Shown here: positions 54,617 to 64,000 of the stretch, piece by piece
How positions within the stretch are numbered: the stretch's first letter is position 1
How the letters are laid out: every line of letters starts with the position of its first letter
Assembly (NCBI GenBank): GCA_026770575.1
Contig: MU657209.1
Span: 261,574 to 325,573, forward strand
DNA length: 64,000 bases
Reading direction: 5' to 3'
From: Pelagophyceae sp. CCMP2097
Lineage: Eukaryota; Sar; Pelagophyceae
Program-made: the position numbers and the translations under genes
Notes under the pieces: model-generated
What the model was told of the DNA's origin: nothing
The model's input: only the letters and a program-made list of their open reading frames with translations
The model's database searches: none

Positions 54617-57096
54617 TCAAAAGTCGAACGACTCGGCGGAGCAGTGGACTTCGACGCGTCGGTTCTTAAAGTTCTCGGGCCCTTGAGTGTCCTCCACCAC
54701 CAGGCGCGACCCAGCGAGCCCCGCGGCCTCGATGCGCTCCGCCGCGATGCCGTGGGCGACGAGGCGGTCGCGGACGCTGCCCGCGCGCCTGCGAGAAAAG
54801 CCCACGGCGCCGCCAGATTGCCCAAAATTCTTGAAGCACGTCCCGTTCGTGCAGTGCGATTCGCCGCCGACGCAGTTCAGGTCGCACTTGGAGTTTGTGT
54901 GGCCCTCGAGCCTGTTTGGTGGCGTCTGAACAACTGCCGGATTCGAGGACGAGCTCTCGAGCCGCGTCCCCACTCTCAGGCACGCACCTTGCGAAGATGC
55001 CCGGGTGGCGCTTGAGCGCGACGCCGAGCTGTCTGAGGAGGGCCTCTGACTTGTCGGCGACTCCAACGTCGTTGCCCACGAATTGGATCGGATGCGAGAG
55101 CCAGAGGCGCTTGGCGCCGACGTCGACGGCGATGGACGCCAGGGGCGACCCGGACTCGCCGTCCACCGGCAAGGCGCAGGCCAGGCAGAGCGCGAAGATG
55201 CATTCCACGTGCGCTTCCGCGCAGCCGTAGCCCGCGCACGTCCGCGGCTCCGTTTGCGGCGTGTCCGCGGCGCGCAGGTCCACGCCGCAATGGCCGCAGG
55301 TGACTTCGTCGAAGTCAGCGTAGGGCGGCGCGTCGAGCTCGCCGAAGGTGAGGGCGGAGAGCTCGTGGACGTGAGCTTCGTGCTGCAGGAACGCCGGCTC
55401 CTCCAACGTAAAGTACGCCGTGCCGATCATCGAGTCTACGACGTCGACGGGCTCGCCGGGGTCCTGAATGCGCATGACTTGGGCGGTGAAGCAGTACCTC
55501 CCCGGTTGCGTGACGGCCGCCAAGCGCGCGGTAGGCAGGCGCAAGTCGTCCCAGTTCGGTTCCACGTCGACCCAGGCGTGGTCGTCGTGACCGTCGTCCT
55601 CGTGCTCCTCGTTGTCGTCGCCGACGAGGTAGTGCTTGACGCGGAAGATGAGGCACCCGGGCCCTAGGTTGCGTTTCTTCAAAGCGGCCATGTCCGTGCG
55701 CACGGCGATGACCAGCTCGCGCCTGTTCGTCGCCACGTTTGCGAAGCGCGGCTCCGGCAGCGCGTCGTCTCGCGCGGTGGCCGCGGCGGCGAGGGACCGC
55801 CGCCGCGCTCTTGCGAAAAGCTCGGCGATCTTGGCCGGATCGCGCTCCCGCAGGATGCCCTCCGCCTCCCTCGCCTTGTCGCGCGCGGCTCGCACGGTGG
55901 CCTCGTACTGCGACAGCAAAGCGCGCACGCGGCCGGGGCCCTCTGGCGCGGCCTTGAGAGCGTCTGCGTCGTGCTCCTTCTTTTTCCACCCGCAATGGCA
56001 CATGCCAAACTCCACGGCGCGCACGTTAACCCGGAACCCGTCGCAGGCAAACGCCGCGCGCTCCGTGGCGAGCGGCTGCGAGTTCAGCGACCCGCGCCGA
56101 TTGTTCACTTCCTCCTCACTCTCCCCCATGCCGGCCAAAACGCTCTGCAAAGCCAGAGCCTGCTCCTGCCGCGCGGTCAGCGGCCCGCTCGTGACGCGCG
56201 GCGGCCGCGGGGCAGCCGCGTCGTAGCCCGAAGACCGCCGCTCCGCCGCGGAAGCAATGCCCGCCAAGTGCATCGCCGGCCGAGACGCGCCCGCCGGCGC
56301 GGCGTCGTCGCGCGCCGCCGCCTTGATGATGAGCGGCGGGCCCGGCATCGGCGGCGGCGCCTTGGCCGGTGACTTTACCGGCACCGACTTTACCGGCACC
56401 GACGCCGGGCGCGCCGCCGGCGCCGCGGCGTGGCGCGCCGGCGCGTCGTCGTCGAGGTCCGTGTCGTCGAGGTCGGCGGCGAACGCGGCCATGCGCGCGC
56501 TCAGAGCCTCGCCGCCTGCGACGGAATACGGCCGCGGCGCGGCTGCGGCGTGCCCCATGGTCTTGAGCGCCGTCGGCACGTCGCAGTCGCCGTCGTCGTC
56601 GTCCTCGCGCGCGTAGGCGTCGACCATTTTCTGCGACAGCGCCGCCGCCGCGACGGGCTCCTTTGCGGCGGGGGAGGTGGGTGCGAGCGCGAGCGTCATG
56701 AACGCCTCCCATCCGGCGTGGTCCTCCTCCGTCTCCCCCGCGATGGTCATGACGTAGCCCGAGGCGAGCTCCATGAGCTGGAACGCCCGCAGCTTGCGCG
56801 GACCCACGGCGGTAGTGCGCAGAGCGCAGCTCGCGAGGGGTAGAGCCTTGGAAGGTTTTGAGCTCGACGAGGGTTTCTTACCACCCGCATAATACTTGAT
56901 CGTGCGCAGGCCGTCGAGGTCCACGGAGAACCACTTGGCTGTCCACTTGTTTCCCAGAGCGCCGTGCTCCAGCTTCAGCAGCACACCTAGGGTCACCGAG
57001 GCTGGATTTGACCGTCAAACGCCCACGAGCTTGGAGGCGCGGCGGGGCCGCGCGGCGGGGCGCGCTTCAATGTGGCGCACCTTCCTTCTTCGCCAT
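54617..57096 (-). CDS. PH-domain protein with zinc-binding motifs and C-terminal OmpA-like domain
   Basis: Exons on the minus strand, 57096-57081, 56986-54988 and 54911-54617, are in phase and give 769 aa. The 16-nt first exon gives MAKKEG, completing the PH domain start KEGVLLKLEHGALGNKWTAK; the PH domain ends at AGWEAFMTLAL (about residue 110). A Pro/Ala linker follows. FGMCHCGWKKKEHD resembles a small zinc-binding knuckle, then a coiled region and a beta-rich domain (LVIAVRTDMAALKKRNLGPG, then CLIFRVKHYLVG). A CGHC...CAGYGC...HVECIFALCLAC zinc cluster precedes IQFVGNDVGVADKSEALLRQ. The last intron is placed so that GIFARLEGHTN is restored; then VGFSRRRAGSVRDRLVAHGI and NFKNRRVEVHC complete an OmpA/MotB-type fold. 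OmpA-like domains bind peptidoglycan in bacteria; the role here is unknown. Confidence 0.82.
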
Positions 57097-57460
57097 GAAC
57101 CCGCGATGCCCTGGGGTTGCACCCGCCGCCCTGCTGTCGCGAGGATCCGCTGTCGCGCGAACAGTAGTTCCGCGTCAGTCCGTGCGGCGCGGGCAAAAAA
57201 TGCCAATGTTTTCCGAGAAAGTTCCGAGAGAACTTTTCTAGGATACCTTTGCAATAATCACTAGGCACGCGACCCGCGACCTCGAGGGCCTGGCGCCTTT
57301 TCTTGCGACTCGACTGCACGCGACGAGGCTGTTTTTTATAAGCCAAACTCACACACCCCGCACGAGCGAACCCTGTTCACAGATCTGATCGCTAAAAATC
57401 GGGACCCCCGGGCGGACCCGCTCGAGCACTGGAACTGGCAGGCCGGAACCGCCGTTGATA
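57097..57460. other. divergent promoter region
   Basis: 364 bp between the PH/OmpA-like gene (minus) and the DUF1997-like gene (plus). It contains an A/T-richer core around 57190-57250 with an inverted repeat listed separately, and TATAAG at about 57337 roughly 120 bp upstream of the plus-strand ATG. Confidence 0.4.
57217..57238. promoter_or_regulatory. GAAAGTTC/GAACTTTTC inverted repeat (heat-shock-element-like)
   Basis: GAAAGTTC is followed after five bases by GAACTTTTC, an almost perfect inverted repeat. The first half fits the nGAAnnTTCn heat-shock-element unit. It lies in a divergent promoter. The match is short, and the function is a guess. Confidence 0.25.
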
Positions 57461-58190
57461 ATGAGCCGGACGCGCGCGGTCTTGCTCCTCGTCGTGGCGA
57501 CGGTGGGCGCCTTGCGGCCGGTGGTGTGGCGCGCGTCGCGGGTCGTGTCTCGGACCCTGGCCGAGTCGCCGGGCCGTTCCCCGGCGGATCACTTTGCGCG
57601 GCCGGAGACGCCCGCAGACGTCCTTCGCCTGAACCCGGGCATCGCGAGCGCGGAAAAGTTCGAGGACTTGAACGCGACGACGAGTTTGTGGAAGGGCCGC
57701 ACGGCGCCGATGGTCTTTGGGTCCGGCGTGGAAGTGACGAGTGTCATGACGTTCCAAGTCAATTTCGACCCGGCCCTACAAAAAATGCGCCTCGACGTCC
57801 TCGAGACGGAGACGGAGTGCACGGGGCCGGCCATCTTCAAGGGCTTCATCGACGCGCTCCTGCCCAAGATCGTCTCGAGCACGTCGATTCGACAAGAGGG
57901 CGGCGTGATCACCTCGGACGCGTACATGGAGCTCGAGCTGCCGCTCCCGGCCTGGCTCCCGCTGCCGCGCAGGCTCATCGAGAACGCCGGGCCGCCCATC
58001 CTGGAGAAGCAGTGAGTACCGCGGGTAGGGCTTGCTGCTTCCGTGAAAGGCGCCTCGCGAGCGCGACTGCGCGACCAGGCTCGGCAACGACTTGGGCGCG
58101 CTCCTCGAGGCATACGCGGCCGACTACGCTGAGGCCGCGGCAGTCGACCGAGCCGCGGCCCCGGAGCCCGCGGGCGCTCCAGTAAGATGA
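57461..58190 (+). CDS. plastid-targeted DUF1997-like protein
   Basis: Exons 57461-58011 and 58079-58190 (GTGAGT donor, ACCAG acceptor, phase 2) give 220 aa. The leader MSRTRAVLLLVVATVGALRP followed by an Arg/Ser-rich transit-like stretch indicates a secretory-plastid precursor. The mature part has an alternating beta pattern: TAPMVFGSGVEVTSVMTFQV, then MRLDVLETETECTGPAIFKG, and ELELPLPAWLPLPRRLIENA with the Trp-Leu-Pro-type segment seen in cyanobacterial/plant DUF1997 proteins. The family has no firmly known activity. The assignment rests on pattern memory. Confidence 0.6.
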
Positions 58191-58379
58191 AAGACTGCCA
58201 TTGCGTAGTACACGATAATAGATTGATTGAGATTCATGACGGGGTTCAAGTGTTTTCGGGCGAGGAGGTGCAGGGGGATGTCACGGCGCGGCTGACCCCG
58301 GCGTTGACCTTGCACATTCTTTTGGCAAGATCTCACGTTCGAACGTTGACTTTTCTGGTCCTTTGTTCGTCACGGAGGC

Positions 58380-59779
58380 ATGGGCGCGCCGAGGGCGACG
58401 TCGGCGGACGTGGCTTCGGTGCTCGTGGTCTCGGTGGTCCGCGCGGCGGGCGTAGTCTCGCCGCAGGATGACGGCGGCCAGTGCTTCGCCTTGTTGGAGT
58501 GCGGCGGCGAGCAGGTCTGGAGCCGCGGCGTGGCGCTCCGGAAACCGTGCTGGCGCGAGACGTTCCTCTTCGTCGGTGACGAGCCCGTCACAGTCTACTT
58601 GCTAAACTCGCAGCCGACGCAGGATGCGCTCCTCGGCAAGGTCAGCCCGCTTGGAAGACCCTGACCGTCTCGGGGACGACGGTGATGGTCCTGGAGCGGA
58701 CCGGCCGCGCTAGGTCGTCGTGGCGGACCCTCGCGGTGGCTGGTTTTCCGTCGAGGCGTGCGCAGACGCGGACGTGGCGCACCTGGCTGCGACACAGAAC
58801 CGAAAGGTCGTCGGCAGGGCCCCGGCGGCGGACCTCGGCCAATTGCGCCTCGAAATGGACCGCGTCAACCTCGAAGACCTCCCGCGGTGCGCCTCCCGGG
58901 ACGACGTCGCGCAGGGCCCGTGGAAGCTCACAAACGTCTCTAGGGACGCGTCGCAGCGGCGCGGGTTCCTCTGGGGCCTGTTCCTGTGCTTCCTATTGGC
59001 GCTTTTGGCGTTTGTGTGCTGGCCGCGGTTCCCAAAGTGGCAGATTGCGGCGCAAAACCTGGAGCGCTGGCGGCTCTTCCGCCACAGCGGCGTCGCGGTA
59101 GACGTGCGCGTCAACCTCGAGCAGCACAACTGGCTCCCGCTCGCCGTCAACCGAGACGCGCCCTTCGTCGTCGCCTGCGACGGCGCGCACCTCGGCGCAG
59201 GCGTCATCCGCGCCACGAAGCTCCAACGTGCGCAATCTTCTTCAAATGATGTCTCTCCCCAGACGTGTGATGTTTCTCCCCGGACGTGTGTCCAACGCCG
59301 CTTACAGGCGGCGCGAACACCATCTCCATGGCCCTCGACGTCGAGGCGCGCGGCGCGATGCTACGCAAGCTGGCGGCGGAGGTGCTCCGGAGCCGCGGCG
59401 CGTTCCTGGACCTCGACGTCGTGGCGTGAGTCTCTTCCCATGATGCTCCTTTCAAGTCATCATGTCTTGTCGATGATGCACCTGTAAGACGCACATCCTA
59501 TCATCCAGGCGCGTGCCCGCGACGGTCTGCGGCCTGTTCACGCTCGAGGTCGTCGTCCGCTGCGTGCAACGCGTGCGAACGACTCTGCCGCTGCCGCGCA
59601 TCGTCCTCTCCGAATGCTCGTACTCGCTCTTCGACGGCGTCGCGCAGCTCGACTGGCTCAGCTTCAGACACGCGTGGTTCGACCAGCCCATGAAGACACA
59701 GGACCGAGCCATCGCCGCGCCCACGGCGGCGCGGGCCACGAGGCTCGCCGGTCGGCGCTCTGCGGGCGGCCCGTCGTAA
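58380..59779 (+). CDS. C2-domain, single-TM protein with LEA/WHy-like C-terminus
   Basis: Exons 58380-58640, 58714-59227, 59308-59425 and 59509-59779 are in phase and give 387 aa. The C2-like domain spans residues 10-130: VLVVSVVRAAGV, CFALLECGGEQVWSRGVALR, CWRETFLFVGDEPVTVYLLN and, across the first intron, DALLGKVVVADPRGGWFSVE. A TM helix follows (GFLWGLFLCFLLALLAFVCW). The C-terminal part, VDVRVNLEQHNWLPLAVNRD then GAHLGAGVIRATKLQ, has the pattern of LEA_2/WHy domains, as in plant NDR1/HIN1-like proteins. It is probably an ER or plasma-membrane lipid-binding tether. The intron 59228-59307 carries two copies of a TCTCCCC(A/G)GACGTGTG word. The stop is 14 bp from the convergent carrier gene. 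Confidence 0.72.
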
Positions 59780-59793
59780 GCAACAAAATCGCG

Positions 59794-60829
59794 TTAGGAG
59801 AGCGCGGCCAGGGCGGCGCGTCTCACGGGTTCGAAGACTGCGAAGAAGATGAGCGACGCCGGCGCGAAGGAGAGCATTCTTGGGCCGAGGCCGCGGAGGA
59901 GGATATGCCTTCGGTCTTTCGCGGCGAGTATGATTCGGAGCGCCTCGCTGACGTTTGGCGGCGCGGCGTCGCTCTTTCCGACGCGCGCCGTCTGGATGCG
60001 CGTGTTGACGACGTCGAGGGGGTGCGTCACCACCGCCGTCAAGGCGCCCGCGCAGAGGCCCGCCAGCCACGCTGGGAGCATGCCCACGAGGACGCCGTAG
60101 CTGTAAAAGTTGCACGCGTTGTACGGCACGTTGCGCGCCAGCGTCGCGCCGAGGCCTATAGCGTGACGGCGCTCGTTCCAGAAGCACTGCTGCGCATGAA
60201 TTCCGGAAGCACTGCCGCGCGCGAAAGGCAGCGGTCTCGCCCGGGACTCGGAGACTCTGTGTGATGTTTTCCCGACATGACCAGACGCGGCTCGGTGCCG
60301 TCGTAGAGCGTCCAGCCGCCGCTTAGCGCCGCGTCTCGCCTCGTGCCGAGCTGGACCCGATGCCTGGCGCACTCGGCCGGCACGCCGACGACGCAGCCGG
60401 CGATAGAGCCTGTGCCGGACTGCTTTGAGGAAGGGCTCGCCGCACCACGACGGCCGCACCTGCGAGCGCGCCGACGAGGTCGCAGGCGGGCCCGCGGACG
60501 CCGACCTGCGCCGCTGCGCGCGCGGCGAGGACGTACGCGGCGTGGAAGAGGAGGCTATACAGCGGCGCGAACAACGCGACGACGCCGAGGCCGCGGTAGT
60601 GGTCTGCGACTGAAGAAAAGGCGCGAAACGCCCGGCCGCCGCCGACGACCTCGCGCCGCGTGGCCTCGACGTCCAACGGGTAGACGGCGGCGGCCTTGCA
60701 GAGGCCGCCGACGCACCCGGCGACCGCCTCGGCCGCGATGGCCACGGCCAGGCCGCGCTGCGGGCCCGCCAGGCTGGAGGCGCCGCGCGCAAGCAGCACG
60801 CACGCCATCAGCCGCGCGCGCCGGGCCAT
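59794..60829 (-). CDS. mitochondrial-carrier-family protein
   Basis: Exons on the minus strand are 60829-60460, 60409 to about 60295, and 60155-59794. The second donor is not certain, as C-GTCTGG gives the right phase but adds four residues. The N-terminus MARRARLMACVLLARGASSL is hydrophobic. Three carrier repeats: VYPLDVEATRREVVGGG (P-x-D-x2-x2-R form), VPAECARHRVQLGTRR (a degenerate P-x-E-x2-R-x-R-x-Q), and THPLDVVNTRIQTARVG, each with flanking TM helices. ILLRGLGPRMLSFAPASLIF closes the third repeat. The substrate cannot be inferred. Carriers of this family can also sit in plastid envelopes. Confidence 0.82.
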
Positions 60830-61083
60830 GACCGACGACGAGTTGCCGCGACCCGAGGCGTGCCGGGGCTGCCGACCCGAGGCCGCACCGGAGCTTTGCA
60901 CCGGAAGCAAGGGGCGGATCAACGACCCTTCCTAGCTACCCTTCCTCGCGGCCTCGAGAACTAGTAATCTCGAAATATCGCTAAATTCTTCTTGAGACTT
61001 GCTGCAGGATTTTTCGAGCCTCTGACACCAGGGTGCCAGTGCCTGCCATCGACGCGTTCCAGCCGACGGTGGCCGCGTTCCAG

Positions 61084-63145
61084 ATGTCGCGCCTAGACGA
61101 GGGCCCGCCGCCGCTCCAGTTCCGCGACCTCTCGCACTCGGTGCGGTGTTCTCGGCGGAGAGGGCTTGGTCGTGCTCGGTGGAGAGGGTGTGCTCGGCGG
61201 AAGAAGGCGTCTCCAGCCCCCGCGGGTTAGGTCATTATCAAGGAGAAGCGCGTCAAGCGCGCGCGCGTGGTCCTGGACGGCGTGAGCGGCGATATTGAGC
61301 GCGGTGGCTTCCTCGCCGTGCTCGGCCCGTCGGGCGCGGGCAAAACCACGCTCCTCGCAATCGTCGCCGGCGACGTCTGCCCGAGCGGCGGATCCGTGGC
61401 GCGCCGCGGCACCGTGGGCTACGCGCCGCAGACGGACTTTTTGCTGCCGTTTCTGACGGTCCGCGAGACGCTGCTCTTCGCCGCGGACCTCCGCTTGGAC
61501 CGCTCCAACGATTACGCCTCGGCCGAAGCGCGCGCAACACGCGCCGACGCTTTGCTGGCGCAGTTCGGCCTTTCAGTCGTTTCCGCGACCAAGGTGGGGT
61601 CGCAGGACCGCCGCGGGATTTCCGGCGGCGAGCGCAAGCGCCTCTCCATCGCTGCGGAACTCGTCGCCACGCCGGCGGTGCTCATCGCCGACGAGCCGAC
61701 GTCGGGCCTCGACTCGCACGCCGCCCTCGCGACGACGCAGCTCCTCGCCGACCTCGGGCGCAACTGCGGCACGGCGGTTTTGGCTTCGCTGCACCAACCT
61801 TCAATGAAGATGTTCCACCTCTTTCGCGACCTCCTCATCCTCGGGCCTGGCGGCCGGCCCTGCTACGCCGGCCCTGCCGTGGGCGCCGTCGAGGCGTGCG
61901 TCGCGCGCTTCCGCGTCGCGCTGCCCCCCCAGACTTCCGCGCCCGAGTTTCTGCTGGACATGGCCACCGAAGAGCACCAGCAGTCGCACGGCGACGGCGC
62001 GCTCGCGCCCCTGGCCGCAAACGTCTCCGCCGCGGTGCGCGAGCCGCCGTTTCTGCGGCAGTGCGGCGTGCTGCTGAGGCGCGCGCGGGCGTCCAACGCA
62101 CAGTCGCCAGTCGCCATGCACGCCGCGCTGGGCCGCTCCATCGTTATGGCTTTGCTCGTCGGCGCTTTATATTCGGGCGTCGGCCTCGACCAGCGCGGCG
62201 CGGCGGACCGCGCGGGCGCGCTGTTTTTTGTTCTCGTGAACCAAGCGTTCGCCGCCCTCTCGTCGCTCCGCGTCTTCGTCGACGAGCGCGGCGTCTTCGA
62301 GCACGAGCGCAAACGCGGCGCCTACGGCGCGCCGGCGTATTTTTTGACAAAGTCGGCGGCCGAGGTGCCTGCACAGCTCGCCTTCGCGGCAGTCTTCGCA
62401 GCCATCTCGTACGCCCTCGTTGGCCTCCGCTGGGACGCGGCGGCGTTCGCGGCGCACGTCGGCGTCCTCGCGCTCGCGACGCTTGTCGCAGAGTCGCTCG
62501 TGCTCGTCGTCGGGGCCGGCGCGCCTGACGCCAAGGTGAGCCTCCCCGGGGAAAGGGTCGTTTGCGAGGCTCCCCGAGAGAGGCGTCCGGGTTCTCATGT
62601 CCCCGCTAGGTGGCCGTCGTCGTCGGGCCGGTGCTGCTGTCGACGTCGCTTCTTTTTGGGGGTTTCTTCGTAAACCTCGACTCGCTCCCCGCTTACCTCG
62701 CGCCGCTGCAGCACCTCTCGCTCTTCCGGCACGCCTTTGCAGCGCTCTTGAAGATTGAGTACGAGGGCCTCGCCTTCCAGTGTTCCGCCGCGGACCGCGA
62801 CAGCCTCGCGCAGAAAATCGTCGCCGCGGGCGTGCCCGACGACGTCGTCCGCGGCCTCACTCTGCCCTGCCCCACTCCCGACGGCGAGAGCTTTCTGCTC
62901 AGGATACTCGGCCCCAACCGCGCCGCGCAGTCCGTCGCGACCACGGTGCGAACCCTTTGCCCCCGCGGCGCGCCGTGCCCCTCGCGCTCAAAACGTAGGA
63001 CGTGCCACTCATAACGTAGGACGTGCCCGCGCTCTGCCTCCTTCTCGTCGGCTTCCGCCTCCTCGCCTACTTCGCGCTCACGAAGAGGGGCCGCGCTGCC
63101 AGGCCCCCAAAGGCCGCAAAGAAGGCCGGCGCCAAAGTCGACTAG
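61084..63145 (+). CDS. ABCG-type half-transporter
   Basis: Exons 61084-61140, 61231-62535, 62610-62945 and 63020-63145 are in phase and give 607 aa. The nucleotide-binding domain comes first (ABCG order): LDGVSGDIERGGFLAVLGPS then GAGKTT (Walker A), YAPQTDFLLPFLTVRETLLF (Q-loop), SGGERKRLSIAAELV (signature), VLIADEPTSGLDS (Walker B) and LASLHQPS (switch His). Six TM helices follow, e.g. SIVMALLVGALYSGVGLDQR, LATLVAESLVLVVGAGA and GPVLLSTSLLFGGFFVNLDS. The first ATG on this frame is 61084, giving the usual FRDLSHS lead before the NBD. The tail is Lys-rich. Half-transporters dimerise; the substrate (lipid, sterol or small molecule) is unknown. The last intron ends in a duplicated AACGTAGGACGTGCC, so a second acceptor exists. 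Confidence 0.92.
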
Positions 63146-63380
63146 CTTCTTCCTGGCGCCAACATCGGCTAGAGGCGCACGGCGCCAAGGTCGACGAGCT
63201 TTTCCGAGACAACCCTTTCCTCGCTGCCCGTCGGCGGCGCCCCTGTCCCGCGGTGCAACGCATCGCGCGGGTCTCGCGCATTGGCCGCGCGCGGCCGTCG
63301 CGCGCCGTGTCGAGTGCTGCGGACACGTAAAAAGTGTGCTTAAGAGTTCGTTAAAGTGCCGTCGCCGCGCCGATGCGCGC

Positions 63381-63763
63381 TCAGAGTTGGAATCTAGTGT
63401 CGTCCATGTCTTCACTGTCCTCGTCCTCGTCGTCGACGATTTTCGGCTTGCCCTTGATGGCTCCCGACGACGTCCGCGTCCGCGCCGGCGCGGAAGTGCG
63501 CTTCTTCGCCAGCGGGCGCTTTCTTCGTCGCCTCAAAGTCGCCTCTATGAAGACCCTCGCCTGCGCGAGGTCCGCCGCGGTGACCTTGTCCCAACCCTCC
63601 TTGAAGAGATCCCCCTGCGAAGGAGCGTTTGCGACACCACGCTCAACAATACGCAGATGCGCACCTTGGCGGCGCGCTGCTGCTTCTCCTGCGGGTAGGC
63701 CTTGTCGGGGGCGTCGGTCTTCGCTTCTGCGACTGGGAAGATTTCCTCTTCGACGTCGCTCAT
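63381..63763 (-). CDS. small protein with basic centre and acidic tail
   Basis: Exons 63763-63665 and 63614-63381 on the minus strand (GTGCGC donor, TCGCAG acceptor, phase 0) give 110 aa. The start is MSDVEEEIFPVAEAKTDAPD; then KGDLFKEGWDKVTAADLAQA is helical, a TLRRRRKRPLAKKR cluster looks like a nuclear localisation signal, and DDEDEDSEDMDDTRFQL is acidic. The composition suggests a nuclear chaperone or chromatin-associated peptide. No family recognised. Another frame through the second half is also open, so an additional intron cannot be excluded. Confidence 0.55.
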
Positions 63764-64000
63764 CCCGGCCGCGGAAACTGACCGCGGTTGGAACCGCAAA
63801 GGCTCCGGGAAACGCCGCGGCCCTGGCGACGCCGGGATTCGCTGCCCAGCCACGTCTCTCTCGTTCAAGTTTTGATGGTTGGATAGGGCCTTCGCCCAAA
63901 ATGATTTGCACGAGGATTTATTTTGGCGAAGAGATCAAATGAATGGCGGTGTCCCGTTACAAAGGTTGCCCTCCCCCGAGATGAGCGAGTGGTTCGCCTT
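63764..64000. other. right window edge, no feature seen
   Basis: 237 bp upstream of the small acidic-tailed gene; presumably its promoter. No other ORF is supported before the window ends. Confidence 0.4.

Overview
This window is nuclear DNA from a eukaryote, most likely a photosynthetic stramenopile of the pelagophyte type (an inference; I cannot run a search). The reasons are GC-rich sequence, dense genes on both strands, and short GT-AG introns (about 41-220 bp, often 43-75 bp) with GTGCGT, GTGAG or GTACG donors and TAG or CAG acceptors. Several proteins also start with a hydrophobic leader followed by an Ala-Leu-Val/Arg-Pro-like step, as secretory-plastid precursors do. Axonemal proteins (EFHC1/Rib72-like, NME7-like, a PG-rich-repeat protein, a NEK-like kinase, a giant IQ protein) imply flagellar capacity. 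No bacterial operons, rRNA genes, CRISPR arrays or complete transposons were seen.

Layout. 0.4-11 kb: EFHC1-like DM10 protein, small ankyrin protein, TPR-methyltransferase, a La-motif/NOB1 fusion and a six-exon RidA with a 14-nt exon; then about 1.2 kb without a convincing gene. 11-19 kb: plastid-type DEAD-box helicase, frameshifted WD40 remnant, small leader-bearing protein, a repeat region with an N gap (15,911-16,140), and a large Ala/Pro-rich unknown. 19-33 kb: NME7-like protein, VTT-domain membrane protein, and a giant gene (about 3,263 aa) with a hydrolase-like fold lacking the usual Ser nucleophile, repeated modules, coiled coils and IQ motifs. 33-43 kb: MFS transporter, small multi-TM protein, CHORD protein, AIG1-like membrane protein, membrane-anchored PP2C-like phosphatase, GT15-like mannosyltransferase, Lys-rich secreted protein. 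43-54.5 kb: PTAR1-like protein, coiled-coil protein, a large repeat protein on the minus strand (45,974-51,934), NEK-like kinase. 54.6-64 kb: PH/zinc/OmpA-like fusion, plastid DUF1997-like protein, C2-TM-LEA-like protein, mitochondrial-carrier-like protein, ABCG half-transporter, small acidic-tailed protein.

Neighbouring genes mostly do not form pathways. The clearest theme is the flagellum: two DM10 microtubule-inner-protein homologues lie about 16 kb apart, with other probable axonemal genes nearby. A second theme is plastid or secretory targeting. Exon-intron structures were derived by hand from reading frame, phase and family alignment from memory. Where a junction could not be fixed, the entry says so.
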